Origin: Cytobacillus sp. IB215665
GTDB taxonomy: Bacteria; Bacillota; Bacilli; Bacillales; SM2101
Assembly: GCF_033963835.1 (NCBI RefSeq)
Contig: NZ_JAXBME010000005.1
Coordinates: 1-64,000 of the forward strand
Direction: 5' to 3'
Length of the DNA: 64,000 bases
The position numbers were made by a program, and so were the translations under genes. Below, one piece after another: positions 52,290 to 61,641 of this stretch. Position 1 is the stretch's first letter. Every line of letters starts with the position of its first letter. The notes beneath the pieces are model-generated. The model worked only from the letters and a program-made list of their open reading frames with translations. It was not told where the DNA came from and made no database searches.

Positions 52290-52631
52290 ATGAATAGAAT
52301 AAGTTTAATAAAAGGTCATTTAGAAATGTGTGTATTGTCGATTTTGTCAAAGAAAAAAAGCTATGGGTATGAAATTATGAAGGAGTTAGAACAACACAAT
52401 TTAAAACTGAAAGGAGTAGGCAGTATTTACCCAATATTGACGAAGTTAAAAGATCAAGAATGGGTGGATACTTATCGTGAAATGACAGATAGTGGTAAAG
52501 TTCGCGTGTATTATGAAATTAATGATCAAGGAGAATTGTATCTTCAAAAGAAAATTGATGAATGGTTAGAGTTACAGAGTGATATTAAATCTCTACTAAA
52601 TAGTGGATTAAAGGGAGAGGATCTAGAATGA
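52290..52631 (+). CDS. PadR family transcriptional regulator
   Basis: The 113-residue protein has the PadR winged helix: LIKGHLEMCVLSILSKKKSY, then YGYEIMKELEQHN, and VGSIYPILTKLKDQEWVDTY with the wing VRVYYEINDQG. PadR proteins repress nearby genes until a ligand binds. No ribosome site precedes the ATG; the predicted transcription start falls at it, so the mRNA may be leaderless. The stop overlaps the next gene by four bases. Confidence 0.88.
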   Translation: MNRISLIKGHLEMCVLSILSKKKSYGYEIMKELEQHNLKLKGVGSIYPILTKLKDQEWVDTYREMTDSGKVRVYYEINDQGELYLQKKIDEWLELQSDIKSLLNSGLKGEDLE

Positions 52632-53140
52632 AAATGGAATTGAGCATTGCAGAACAAGAATATGTAAACAAAGTGCTTGATGAGTTAAAAAGGTACCAAA
52701 TAAGCTCAAAAGAAAGAAGTCGTATTAAAGAGCAGCTTCTGGAACATATACAAGAAGCTCGTGAGCATGGTGATGATGCGATTAGTGAATTAGGAGATCC
52801 TGCTACATTTGTTACTGATTTCTTGGAAATAAATGGTATAGATCAAACTGCTGGGCTTAAACAAATACAGCAAAGTAAATCAAAGAAAGGTAGGGTATTT
52901 CCCATTGGAGTGTTTACCCTCATCGTAACCTATCTTTGTACACAGTTCATATTTTCTATGTCTTTAACTAGAGCATTTGATCCAACATACACGAATAATA
53001 CGTTTAAATATAATATTTTTTATCAAATCTCAGATAATACATGGTGGAATGCTATGCTAATGGTTTTTAGTCTTGCAATTTCATTGTTAGTGTCATTACT
53101 AGTAGTGCTTTATTTACGTAAAGTACGATATAAGAGGTGA
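52628..53140 (+). CDS. HAAS/DUF1700-type membrane protein
   Basis: The 170-residue protein has an N-terminal helical HAAS domain (about 1-65, with LLEHIQEAREHG and ISELGDPATFVTDFL) and two membrane helices (about 95-115 and 140-162). This domain is regularly paired with PadR and is thought to control nearby membrane or secreted proteins. It overlaps padR, and the serine hydrolase gene follows after four bases. Confidence 0.8.
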   Translation: MKMELSIAEQEYVNKVLDELKRYQISSKERSRIKEQLLEHIQEAREHGDDAISELGDPATFVTDFLEINGIDQTAGLKQIQQSKSKKGRVFPIGVFTLIVTYLCTQFIFSMSLTRAFDPTYTNNTFKYNIFYQISDNTWWNAMLMVFSLAISLLVSLLVVLYLRKVRYKR

Positions 53141-53144
53141 AGAT

Positions 53145-54623
53145 ATGAACGTAAGAAAACGTATAGGTAAAGTTATACTTGTATCCTTATTACTTCATCT
53201 ATTTTTCTTCAGTCAACAAGAACCTCGAGCTTTTGCAGAAGAAGACTTGAAGAATACGATCGACAAATATGTAGAGTCATACTTAGAAGAGCAACGAATA
53301 CCAGGTGCTTCAATTGCAATTGTTAAAGATAGTGAACTATTTTATTCGCAAGGTTGGGGGGTGACTGGAGAATCTGAGGAAGCGGTTACGACTCAAACTC
53401 CATTTACTGTTGGGTCAATTAGTAAATCCTTAACGGGCTTAGCGATTATGAAATTAATTGAAGAAGGTACCGTTCAACTAGACGATCCTATTCAAATGTA
53501 CCTTCCATGGTTTTCCCTTAAAGATAAAGAAGCAGCATCTAAAATAACGATCGAGCAATTACTTACTCAAACGAGTGGTATAAGTACATACTCTGGCTTA
53601 TTATTATCAGACCAAGGTTCTCAAGATTTCAATGCGATTAAGAACAATGTGGAAAGTCTCTCTGACACTAAGTTAACAGCTACACCGGGACAAAAACATC
53701 AATATAGTAATGCTAACTACCTAATTCTTGGTGCCCTTATAGAGGAAGTGACGAATCAAGCGTATAGTGAGTATATGGAAGAGCAAGTATTTTCACCGTT
53801 AGGTATGAATAATGCTGCAGCGGATCATGATACAGCATATGAAAGAGGGTATTTAGCTGGGTACCAGTCTTGGTTTGGAATTCCACGAAAAAGTTCAGTA
53901 ACATATGATAATGGTGGAGCACCGTATGGGTACATCACGGCTAGTGCAGATGATATGGTTCAATTCATACATTTTCTTAGTCAACAAGATGGAAATTCAT
54001 TGCTAAATGAAAAATATATGAACCTATATTTAACTCCTCATGTTCAAACAGGTGATAATCGATTCTATGGTTTAGGTGTTAGAATTTCAAACCCATATTC
54101 TGAGGATCAAATGGTATGGCATTCAGGTTCTACGCCTGATTCGCACTCTGAAGTATTTTATCTTCCTGAATCTAAGTGGGGTGGTGTTATTCTCACTAAT
54201 AAAAATCATGCTTTAGAAGAGATGGCACTTGTAAACCTTAAACAAGGAATGATAAACATCTTACATGGTGATGAACCAGTTGAAATTTCGAAGTTCAATC
54301 CTATCGCTCAGTTAATTATATTAGGAATAGCTGTTCTATTAATACTGTTGTTTGTTTACCGATTAATTACCGTTAAATCGGTAAAAGTTCGACGAAGAAA
54401 AAGGTGGAGCATCATTGGTATGTTGTTATTAGTATTAGCATTTGCAATCAAGCCGGTATTTAGTTATAGTGTTGGATCACCTTGGCATTCAATTAAAGTA
54501 TTCGGTCCGGACGTTGCGTTCCTTACTAATTTAATGATGATCCTTCTAGCATTGAACGGCATATTATCAATCTATATTTCTTTAAAATATAAAAGATCGA
54601 AGGAACATGTAATAGCAGCATAG
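53145..54623 (+). CDS. Serine hydrolase (class C beta-lactamase-like) with membrane tail
   Basis: The 492-residue protein has a signal sequence (about 1-31, ending AFAEED) and a beta-lactamase-related domain. Its motifs are SxxK as SISK near residue 92, YxN as YSNANY near 187 and HSGSTPD near 325. After it come three membrane helices near 380-490. It is probably a cell-surface esterase or D-aminopeptidase-like protein. It is the third gene of the PadR operon. Confidence 0.85.
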   Translation: MNVRKRIGKVILVSLLLHLFFFSQQEPRAFAEEDLKNTIDKYVESYLEEQRIPGASIAIVKDSELFYSQGWGVTGESEEAVTTQTPFTVGSISKSLTGLAIMKLIEEGTVQLDDPIQMYLPWFSLKDKEAASKITIEQLLTQTSGISTYSGLLLSDQGSQDFNAIKNNVESLSDTKLTATPGQKHQYSNANYLILGALIEEVTNQAYSEYMEEQVFSPLGMNNAAADHDTAYERGYLAGYQSWFGIPRKSSVTYDNGGAPYGYITASADDMVQFIHFLSQQDGNSLLNEKYMNLYLTPHVQTGDNRFYGLGVRISNPYSEDQMVWHSGSTPDSHSEVFYLPESKWGGVILTNKNHALEEMALVNLKQGMINILHGDEPVEISKFNPIAQLIILGIAVLLILLFVYRLITVKSVKVRRRKRWSIIGMLLLVLAFAIKPVFSYSVGSPWHSIKVFGPDVAFLTNLMMILLALNGILSIYISLKYKRSKEHVIAA

Positions 54624-54658
54624 TTTTATCATCAGTAGCTACGTCTTCCAGCCTCTCA

Positions 54659-54700
54659 AGTCATTTCGTAAAGGGATAATTACCTTAAAACGAAATGACT
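54659..54700. terminator. Convergent hairpin between two hydrolase genes
   Basis: AGTCATTTCGT (54659-54669) and ACGAAATGACT (54690-54700) are perfect arms. No T-run follows on either strand. It sits between converging genes, so it may end both. Confidence 0.5.
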
Positions 54701-54737
54701 CTAAGGCATATCGGAGAAGGCAGTATCATACAGTCAT

Positions 54738-55718
54738 TTAATTTAAAACAAACTGAATTAATTTTGTACTTAATTCTTCGTCAAGAGGCAAATTAGCGTT
54801 TGTATAAGTTGCAAGATTTCCTGCTTTATCAAGAGGGGCTTGTTTTAATATATGATTCATTCCTTCTATAATAAATAGTTCAGCTTGAGGGTTTGCTTCT
54901 TTAAGCAGATGTGCTTCTTTTTCAGTTACTTGTATATCGTTTGTCCCATTTATAATTAGTAGGGGTATGTTGAGTGAACTAATAATATCTACTGGATTAT
55001 ATGTAAACCAAGAAATTAAATAAGGTTGCACAGAAGGCCTAAATAAAACATTTAATTCTTGAGAAACATCTGTTACTTGTTTTCCTTGCTTAAGTTGATT
55101 CAGAATATTTTTCGTTTCGTCCATCAATTTTGGCGGTAATTGTCCTTCAAGTTGTTCGAGCAAGAGCTTATCAGCTGACTGCCCGACTCCAGCTAAAGAA
55201 ATAAATTTATCAACCGCCACTTCCTGTACAGCTATCATTCCAATTAATGAACCTTCACTATGTCCAACAATATTTATTGAAGCAAAACGGCTATCTTTTT
55301 GTATATAATGAACAATTGCTGCAACATCATTTACGTATGATTCGATTGTTAAGTCTTCTTCTTTGTTAACGAGGCTTATATTATCTCCTACACCTCGCTT
55401 GTCGTAGCGAAGAGTTGCAATACCACGTTCATTAAATGCTTCAGAGAGCATTTTTAGACTATTGTTCTTACCGTTTGCTCCAACTGTATTCCCATCTTTG
55501 TCTGTTGGACCAGAGCCCGCAATAATAATAGCAATAGGTAGAGAATCTGCTCCCTCGGGTATGTCAAGAATAGCTGTTAAAGTACCTCTTTCAACCGGAA
55601 TTGAAAGTGTGTTTTCCTCTGTTTTTCTGTGCTGTAGCTGTTCTTCAGATTGATCGGAACAGGCTACAATTATTAAGGATATGATTAACAAAACGCCTCT
55701 AGCTAGTATTTTCTTCAT
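54738..55718 (-). CDS. Alpha/beta hydrolase lipoprotein
   Basis: The 326-residue protein has a lipoprotein signal with lipobox IVAC near residue 20. Its hydrolase domain has AGSGPTDKDGN near 68, LRYDKRGVGDN near 103, the nucleophile GHSEGSLIG (Ser about 153), the acid in NGTNDIQVT and the His in EGMNHILKQ. GAGGTG lies before the ATG. It is anchored outside the cell and acts on an unknown ester-like bond. Confidence 0.88.
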   Translation of the reverse strand: MKKILARGVLLIISLIIVACSDQSEEQLQHRKTEENTLSIPVERGTLTAILDIPEGADSLPIAIIIAGSGPTDKDGNTVGANGKNNSLKMLSEAFNERGIATLRYDKRGVGDNISLVNKEEDLTIESYVNDVAAIVHYIQKDSRFASINIVGHSEGSLIGMIAVQEVAVDKFISLAGVGQSADKLLLEQLEGQLPPKLMDETKNILNQLKQGKQVTDVSQELNVLFRPSVQPYLISWFTYNPVDIISSLNIPLLIINGTNDIQVTEKEAHLLKEANPQAELFIIEGMNHILKQAPLDKAGNLATYTNANLPLDEELSTKLIQFVLN

Positions 55719-56009
55719 TGTAAATCACCTCTTGATGTAAGATTTTTTTGCTAAGAACATATATGTTTACAGTGCTAGCATGTGTGTCATCTATTCTTCT
55801 ATATAAACAATGACAGTGGCATACAACCCAAACTTGTTGTTCTACTCTACTTTGTTGTTTTTCACTTACAATTGAATAGCTGTTGTGTATGATCGATTTT
55901 TGTAGTCTTTAGAGAAGAAGAGATGCTCTATATTCGTATTTAGTTCTTTTTACGAAAAGCAAAAATAGCCTTAAGTAATTACTTGGTTAAAATTTAGGAG
56001 AGAACATAA
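55719..56009. other. Intergenic region with a possible degenerate repeat end
   Basis: TTTGTTGTTTTTCACTTAC near 55852 and TTTACGAAAAGC with AAAAATAGCC near 55950-55970 look like ends of the MITE-like family, but the copy is too diverged to call. No gene is visible. Confidence 0.4.
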
Positions 56010-56209
56010 ATGAAAATGAAAAAAGGAACGGTGCGAATTTCTAAGTTATTAATAAGCTTGGTGTAAAAGCTATGTTGACAATCATGTTGGTTTTTATTCC
56101 TTTGATAAATGTTGTAGCTCTTCTCACAGCAAAGGGTACTAAACAAGCTAGTGTGAAAATAGATTATATTTATTCTCGGTATATTTTATCTTGTGTTATG
56201 GATATATAA
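56010..56209 (+). pseudogene. Small membrane-protein gene, possibly frameshifted
   Basis: The AGGAGAGAA site and ATG at 56010 open a frame reading MKMKKGTVRISKLLISLV to a TAA. Another frame continues as KLGVKAMLTIMLVFIPLINV and VALLTAKGTKQASVKID to TAA 56209. Together they look like one small membrane protein with a one-base break. ATG 56072 could give the second part alone (45 residues). I do not recognise it. Confidence 0.4.
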
Positions 56210-56343
56210 TAGATTATGAAGTATATAACAAATTATTCCATATTAATTGGAGAATAACTAGATTGAGTAAATTGATTATCTTGTAATAGAGAGTGTCGAT
56301 TATACCGAATATAAAATAACATAAGATGAAAGGAACGTTTTTT

Positions 56344-57381
56344 ATGCAAAATATGCAGAAGGACATCAATATAGTTATATCAGAAGTCGTTAAAGATACA
56401 ACGTTTTCTGGAGTCATTTTTCTGAAGGATGATAAGAATAATAGTTTTGAAGAAAGTCATGGCTACGCAAATAGGTCAGAAGAGATTGCTAACACTGTAA
56501 AAACTCGCTTTGGAATTGCATCCGGCTGTAAGTTATTCACTTCTATTGCTATTTGCCAGTTAGTAGAGAAGGGGTTATTATCATTCAATACAAGGCTCAA
56601 CGAGTGTCTAGAAATTGAATTACCACACTTCGATGAAGCAGTAACGATTCATCACCTTTTAACCCATAGCTCTGGGATTCCTGATTATTATGATGAGGAA
56701 GTTATTGAAGATTATGAAGATCTTTGGAAAGATAGACCAATGTACGCGATGAATACTTTAAAAAGCTTTCTGCCAATGTTCCAAAACGAGAAAATGATGT
56801 TCACTCCTGGTGAGAGATTTCATTATAATAATACTGGATTTATTTTATTAGGACTCATTGTAGAGCAACAAACAGGTCTTAGTTTTACTAAGTATGTCGA
56901 ACAGAATATTTTTCAGCCATGCGGTATGAGAGATTCGGGCTATTTTTCACTTGATAGACTACCTAAAAACACAGCCATTGGCTATATAGATAACGATGAA
57001 GAAGGTACATGGAGAACAAACACCTATGCTATTCCTATAAAAGGTGGTGCTGACGGTGGTGCATTTATTACTGCGCCTGATATGATGAGATTTTGGAAAG
57101 GGCTATTTAGTTATGAATTATTAAGTGAAAGGTGTACTAACGAGTTGTTAACTCCTCATATCCATAAAGACGGTGATGATTATTATGGGTATGGTATATG
57201 GATTAAGAAAACGAATAATAGAATTTGTAAATATCATGTAATGGGGTACGATCCAGGCTTATCATTTCACTCATCTTTTTATCCTGATAGTGGTATGACG
57301 ATGGTCATCACTTCAAATAATGAAAATGGAGGCCCTTATAAAATTACTAGAACGATAGAAGAGCATGTATTGAATGTTTAA
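56344..57381 (+). CDS. Serine hydrolase (beta-lactamase-like), soluble
   Basis: The 345-residue protein has SxxK as ASGCKLFTS near residue 57, YxN as YNNTGFILLG near 160, LLTHSSGIPDYYD near 107 and a late His in HVMGYDPGLS near 302. No signal sequence is clear, so it is probably cytosolic. Members hydrolyse esters or D-amino acid peptides, and true beta-lactam activity is not implied. The ATG at 56344 follows AAAGGA; an ATG 18 bases upstream overlaps that site. Confidence 0.85.
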   Translation: MQNMQKDINIVISEVVKDTTFSGVIFLKDDKNNSFEESHGYANRSEEIANTVKTRFGIASGCKLFTSIAICQLVEKGLLSFNTRLNECLEIELPHFDEAVTIHHLLTHSSGIPDYYDEEVIEDYEDLWKDRPMYAMNTLKSFLPMFQNEKMMFTPGERFHYNNTGFILLGLIVEQQTGLSFTKYVEQNIFQPCGMRDSGYFSLDRLPKNTAIGYIDNDEEGTWRTNTYAIPIKGGADGGAFITAPDMMRFWKGLFSYELLSERCTNELLTPHIHKDGDDYYGYGIWIKKTNNRICKYHVMGYDPGLSFHSSFYPDSGMTMVITSNNENGGPYKITRTIEEHVLNV

Positions 57382-57429
57382 TATGTTACGAAAATTGCAG
57401 GAACTGCTTTTGTTAATCTCATATGAAGT

Positions 57430-57470
57430 AGCAGCTAAAGTAAAGCACTGTTCTTTAGCTGCTTTAACTT
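57430..57470. terminator. Convergent terminator
   Basis: AGCAGCTAAAG (57430-57440) and CTTTAGCTGCT (57453-57463) are perfect 11-base arms with a 12-base loop, followed by TTAACTTTG. It lies between converging genes. Confidence 0.75.
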
Positions 57471-57496
57471 TGTTAGCAATTTACTAGACATACATT

Positions 57497-58438
57497 TTAT
57501 TTACCCCAACGAAGGGCAATACCTCCCCATCCAAGACCCGCACCGTAACCAACTAGGACGATTAAATCTCCATCTTTAATGTTTCCATGTTTTAACTCTT
57601 CATGTAGACCGATTGGTATCGTAGGAGCAGAAGAATTGCCATAGTACTGAATCGTTTTTGTGTGTACTTTTTCCATAGGGAAACCTAATGCTTTCATCCC
57701 TTGCTCCATAATTCTTAGATTGGATTGATGTGGTACGATATAGTCGACTTCTTCCAAGTTTAGCTTCGATACTTCTAACACTTTATTGATAGCTTTGGGC
57801 AGTTTATCAACTGCAAATTCAAAAACAGCCCTACCATCCATTTTGATATTCTTGTTTTCATCAAGATGTAAATATTCCCCACCGCTGCCGTCCATCTGCA
57901 TGTTAATTCCTAATATACCTTTTTCTTGAGGAACTTTTCCAACAACAACAGCCGAAGCACCATCTGCAAATATGAGTGCAGTTTTTTTATCCATCGGATC
58001 AATGAAAGATGAACACTTATCCACTGCAATAACTAGTACTTTCTTATAGAGACCTGTTTGAATATATTGCGCACCTGTAGCTAGAGCTGTAATAAAGCTT
58101 GAACATCCAGAATGCAAGTCTAGCCCTGCACACTTTGTCGCTCCAATCCGATCTTGAACGAGTGCTGCCGTAATATGGGTGTCATGTGTATTTGTCCCTA
58201 TAATAACCATTTCGATTTCATCAGCATCAACTCCAGCATCTTCGAGCGCTCTTCTTCCAGCTATTTCACACATATCAGCTAGCGATGCTTCAGCACATTC
58301 ATATCTTCTCTCTAATATCCCTGTTTTTCTAATAATATCTTCTTCTGTAATCCCAAATCGTTGTGCAATTGCTTCATTTCCAATGATTTGTTCAGGAATA
58401 TTCACTCCTATACCTAGAATCCCAGCATTATAATCCAT
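57497..58438 (-). CDS. fabH: Beta-ketoacyl-ACP synthase III (FabH-like)
   Basis: The 313-residue protein has the catalytic triad of KAS III: Cys in DLHSGCSSFITAL (about 110), His in VPHQSNLRI (about 238) and Asn in YYGNSSAPT (about 268), with a glycine-rich end VGYGAGLGWGG. KAS III starts fatty-acid chains from acyl-CoA and malonyl-ACP. Standing alone outside the fabH-fabF pair, it may be a second copy with a different starter or a role in a special lipid. AGGGGGGAA precedes the ATG. Confidence 0.88.
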   Translation of the reverse strand: MDYNAGILGIGVNIPEQIIGNEAIAQRFGITEEDIIRKTGILERRYECAEASLADMCEIAGRRALEDAGVDADEIEMVIIGTNTHDTHITAALVQDRIGATKCAGLDLHSGCSSFITALATGAQYIQTGLYKKVLVIAVDKCSSFIDPMDKKTALIFADGASAVVVGKVPQEKGILGINMQMDGSGGEYLHLDENKNIKMDGRAVFEFAVDKLPKAINKVLEVSKLNLEEVDYIVPHQSNLRIMEQGMKALGFPMEKVHTKTIQYYGNSSAPTIPIGLHEELKHGNIKDGDLIVLVGYGAGLGWGGIALRWGK

Positions 58439-58851
58439 TTACATATTCCCCCCTAATATTTGTTAATTCGACACTATTATTTTATCATGGTAATTAGTTG
58501 GAAATATAGTAAAATTTACATTTTTATAGTAGTTTTGAAGGGGAGAATGTATAAGTTAAATAGCTAAATAGTATGACTCTTATGTGCAAAGTTTAGGTAG
58601 TGTTCTAATGGCATGACATGCTGGGAAAAAGGAGGGGAAGATCTATTTTCACCGGGATTAAAGAAGGAAAAGAAAGTATTTTTCTTCCCACAATAAACAT
58701 AATAGATTTGTGATATGTACTTTCTACCAAGATTCGCTATAGCATTAGTGATGAAAACGTCATAGGTGGCATCATTAATTCAGAAGGCACTTCAACTAGG
58801 AACTTAATCACGTAAAATACTATATTATAAAATAGGTATAGGTTAGTTCAC

Positions 58852-59163
58852 ATGAATTATATAAATAGTATTTTCTCCAACAACCTGATTACAAAAAATG
58901 AGTTTGCTATTACCATACAGAATTCTGAGAATACGATCTCAAGGAATATTAGTAAATCCCACAAGCTCCAAGGTGTCGATATTCTATGAGATAACAATAA
59001 GTTTATAAATCAAGAAGTAGTAAATAGCAATGTAGGATTAACAATAGCTGGTGATGACAATGAAGTATTAAATAAAGTTTTTTTAGGGAATAAATTAGCT
59101 GATATTGTTAGTTTAGGGGCCGACAACATATTAAATAGTATTAAGATTGAAAGAGATATTTAA
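58852..59163 (+). pseudogene. Beta-helix repeat protein remnant
   Basis: Read through one TGA, the frame gives MNYINSIFSNN, NSENTISRNIS, LQGVDIL-stop-DNNKFINQEV, VNSNVGLTIAGDDNEVLNKV and FLGNKLADIVSLGADNIL. The Asn-rich coils look like right-handed parallel beta-helix repeats (NosD-like). The TGA and missing N-terminal part suggest decay. A weak upstream run near 58727-58810 has ISDENVIGGIINSEGTS in a frame and may be part of it. The rest of 58439-58851 shows nothing I can support. Confidence 0.55.
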
Positions 59164-59370
59164 GAACTGCTAGCATATTGCTGTTGTTCAATAGACAGAT
59201 TTGTATGAGAATAACAGCAATGAAGCAGATTGAGATTCAGCTCTATTCATTATTTCCATTTATGTATATTCTTCTTTTCTTGGAGCAATAGAGTAACAAA
59301 TTTTCAAGGTTGTAAATTATTATTAAAGTAATAGGTAGCATGCTATACTTCTACTAGGAGGGTTTCTACT

Positions 59371-59979
59371 ATGAAAAAACTACTATTAACAGGATTTGTT
59401 CCGTTTTTAGATAATCCTATTAATCCAACTGAAGACATTGTAACAAAATTAGATAAAACGATTATCGGAAATTATGAAGTGTTTGGTCGCGTGCTACCAG
59501 TGGAGTTTGCTAAGTCAGGGAAAGAAATAATAAAGCTATATGAAAAAATTGAACCTGATGCTGTTATCTCGTTAGGATTAGCTGCTGGAAACAACCGTAT
59601 AACACCAGAAAGAATTGCGATTAATTGTAATGATGGCGCTGTTGACAATACGGGTGCCGCTATGAAAGATCAGCCGATAAATATTGAAGGGCCTGATGGT
59701 GTTTTCTCCACATTACCAATTCGCCGTTTTGTAGATGCTTTACAAGAGGAAGGACTCCCTGCAGAAATCTCTAATTCTGCTGGAACTTATTTATGTAACA
59801 ATGTGATGTATACTATGCTTACATATTTGCAACAGCAAAATAAATCAGTTCCGTCTGGGTTTGTCCATATTCCAGCTTCCCATGAGCTTGCCTTAAAAAA
59901 TAGGAAGCTACCAAGTTGGTCTAGTGAAGATTTATTAAAGGCAGTTACAACGATGATCGGTGTGTTAGATGAAGCGTAA
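59371..59979 (+). CDS. pcp: Pyroglutamyl-peptidase I (Pcp)
   Basis: Pcp removes N-terminal pyroglutamate (5-oxoproline) from peptides. The 202-residue C15 peptidase has Glu in RITPERIAINCND (about 81), Cys in NSAGTYLCNNVMY (about 144) and His in GFVHIPASHE (about 167). AGGAGGG precedes the ATG. The pxpB, pxpA and pxpC genes follow on the same strand, so the 5-oxoproline it releases can be opened to glutamate at once. Confidence 0.95.
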   Translation: MKKLLLTGFVPFLDNPINPTEDIVTKLDKTIIGNYEVFGRVLPVEFAKSGKEIIKLYEKIEPDAVISLGLAAGNNRITPERIAINCNDGAVDNTGAAMKDQPINIEGPDGVFSTLPIRRFVDALQEEGLPAEISNSAGTYLCNNVMYTMLTYLQQQNKSVPSGFVHIPASHELALKNRKLPSWSSEDLLKAVTTMIGVLDEA

Positions 59980-60109
59980 TTAACCCGTGAATGTTCTATA
60001 GAGGTAGCGAGTATATAGCTGAAAATGTACTTTTACTCGCTACTATTTTAATTCGTTTTCATCTTTCGATATTACCCTTTCACAATGACAAAAGTATAAG
60101 GTGATTGAT

Positions 60110-60838
60110 TTGAAACCATTCACATATTATCCTATTGGTGATTCAGGAATGAAGATTCAATTAAGCGATGATATCTCGTTACATACTAATAAGAAAGTTC
60201 ATCAAGTATGTAAGGTGTTAGAGGAGAGAAAGATAGATGGAATTTTAGAGGTTGTACCATCCTACCATTGCTTTTACGTATATTATAACCCACTGAAACT
60301 GAAAATATCTCATATTGTCGATTCAGTAGAGCTTGTCTTTCACCAGCTTGCAGCTCAAGGTGATGAGCAGAATGAGGTCGTTTTAGTCCCAACTTTATAT
60401 GGTGGGGAATATGGAATAGATCTCACTCGAGTGGCGCAAGAAAATGGTGTTTCAGAAAGTGATGTTATTCAAATACACGCTAGTATAGATTATTTTATAT
60501 ACATGATGGGTTTTTTACCTGGATTTCCTTATTTAGGTGGAGTTGAGGAAGCGATTGCTACGCCTCGTCTTAAAAATCCTAGAACAAAGGTCGCTGCTGG
60601 TTCTGTTGGAATTGCTGACCGTCAAACAGGAATTTATCCAGTTGACTCGCCAGGTGGCTGGAACATCGTTGGAAGGACGCCATTACCACTATTTAATGCT
60701 GACTCTGCAAAGCCATTTCTTTTTCGTGCCGGACAGTATATTCGCTTTATACCTATTTTAGAGGATGAGTTTTACCTTATTCAAGAACAGGTGAATAACG
60801 ATACATACGTAGTGAAGGTAGAAAAAAAGGAAAATTAA
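60110..60838 (+). CDS. pxpB: 5-oxoprolinase subunit PxpB (KipI family)
   Basis: PxpB works with PxpC and PxpA to open 5-oxoproline to glutamate using ATP. The roughly 242-residue protein has FTYYPIGDSGMKIQLSD at the start, MMGFLPGFPYLGGVEE near residue 127 and PRTKVAAGSVGIADRQTGIYPVDSPGGWNIVGRTP near 155-190. B. subtilis KipI is the same family and was first known as a sporulation kinase inhibitor. I chose TTG 60110, with AAGGTGAT 6 bases before; a GTG at 60101 lies within that site. Confidence 0.92.
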   Translation: MKPFTYYPIGDSGMKIQLSDDISLHTNKKVHQVCKVLEERKIDGILEVVPSYHCFYVYYNPLKLKISHIVDSVELVFHQLAAQGDEQNEVVLVPTLYGGEYGIDLTRVAQENGVSESDVIQIHASIDYFIYMMGFLPGFPYLGGVEEAIATPRLKNPRTKVAAGSVGIADRQTGIYPVDSPGGWNIVGRTPLPLFNADSAKPFLFRAGQYIRFIPILEDEFYLIQEQVNNDTYVVKVEKKEN

Positions 60839-60873
60839 AAGCCCCATGAATATAGGAAAAAAGAGGTGATTTC

Positions 60874-61638
60874 ATGCTGAAAAGCATTGACTTAAACTGT
60901 GACTTAGGCGAAAGCTTTGGTGCGTATACGATCGGACAAGATGACGCTATTCTTGACTATGTCTCATCAGCGAATATTGCTTGTGGTTTCCATGCTGGTG
61001 ACCATAACGTTATGGCAAAGACAGTAAAACTTGCAAAGGAAAAAAATGTAGCTATCGGTGCTCACCCAGGGCTTCCAGATTTAATTGGCTTCGGTAGAAG
61101 AGAAATGAAAGTGTCTCCTGAAGATGTGTATCATTTTGTTATCTATCAACTAGGAGCGTTACAAGCATTTTGCACAGTTCATAAAGTAGATATGCAGCAT
61201 GTCAAACCACACGGAGCACTATATAATATGGCTGCAACAGATATACAAATTGCCGCTGCTATAGCTAACGCAGTTAAAGCGGTAGACTCACAACTCGTTC
61301 TTTTCGGGTTAGCAAACAGTAAGCTTATCGAGGCAGGTCAAGAGCTTGGCTTATCAACGGCATCTGAAGTATTTGCTGATCGGACATATCAACAAAATGG
61401 GACATTAACACCTCGCAGTGAACATAATGCACTTATTCATGATGACAATATAGCAGTCAATCAAATAATTCGTATCGTTCAAGAAAAAATTGTAACGGCT
61501 GTAACAGGAGAAAATATACATTTACGTGCTGACACAGTATGTGTTCATGGGGATGGTCCACAAGCGTTGATGTTCGTAAAGAAGCTGTTTAAAGCATTAT
61601 CAGACAAAGGATTTTCTATTAATAAAGTAGGTGGCTAG
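60874..61638 (+). CDS. pxpA: 5-oxoprolinase subunit PxpA (LamB/YcsF family)
   Basis: PxpA is the LamB/YcsF-family subunit, with a TIM-barrel-like fold. The 254-residue protein has [13 protein letters not shown] at the start, [13 protein letters not shown] near residue 31, [20 protein letters not shown] near 55 and [10 protein letters not shown] near 108. AAGAGGTGA lies before the ATG. It is 36 bases after pxpB and 3 bases before pxpC. Confidence 0.96.
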   Translation: MLKSIDLNCDLGESFGAYTIGQDDAILDYVSSANIACGFHAGDHNVMAKTVKLAKEKNVAIGAHPGLPDLIGFGRREMKVSPEDVYHFVIYQLGALQAFCTVHKVDMQHVKPHGALYNMAATDIQIAAAIANAVKAVDSQLVLFGLANSKLIEAGQELGLSTASEVFADRTYQQNGTLTPRSEHNALIHDDNIAVNQIIRIVQEKIVTAVTGENIHLRADTVCVHGDGPQALMFVKKLFKALSDKGFSINKVGG

Positions 61639-61641
61639 AAA

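Noticed and set aside
53145-54623. True beta-lactamase resistance gene
   Set aside because: The family is broad and the membrane tail and PadR context do not suggest antibiotic resistance.
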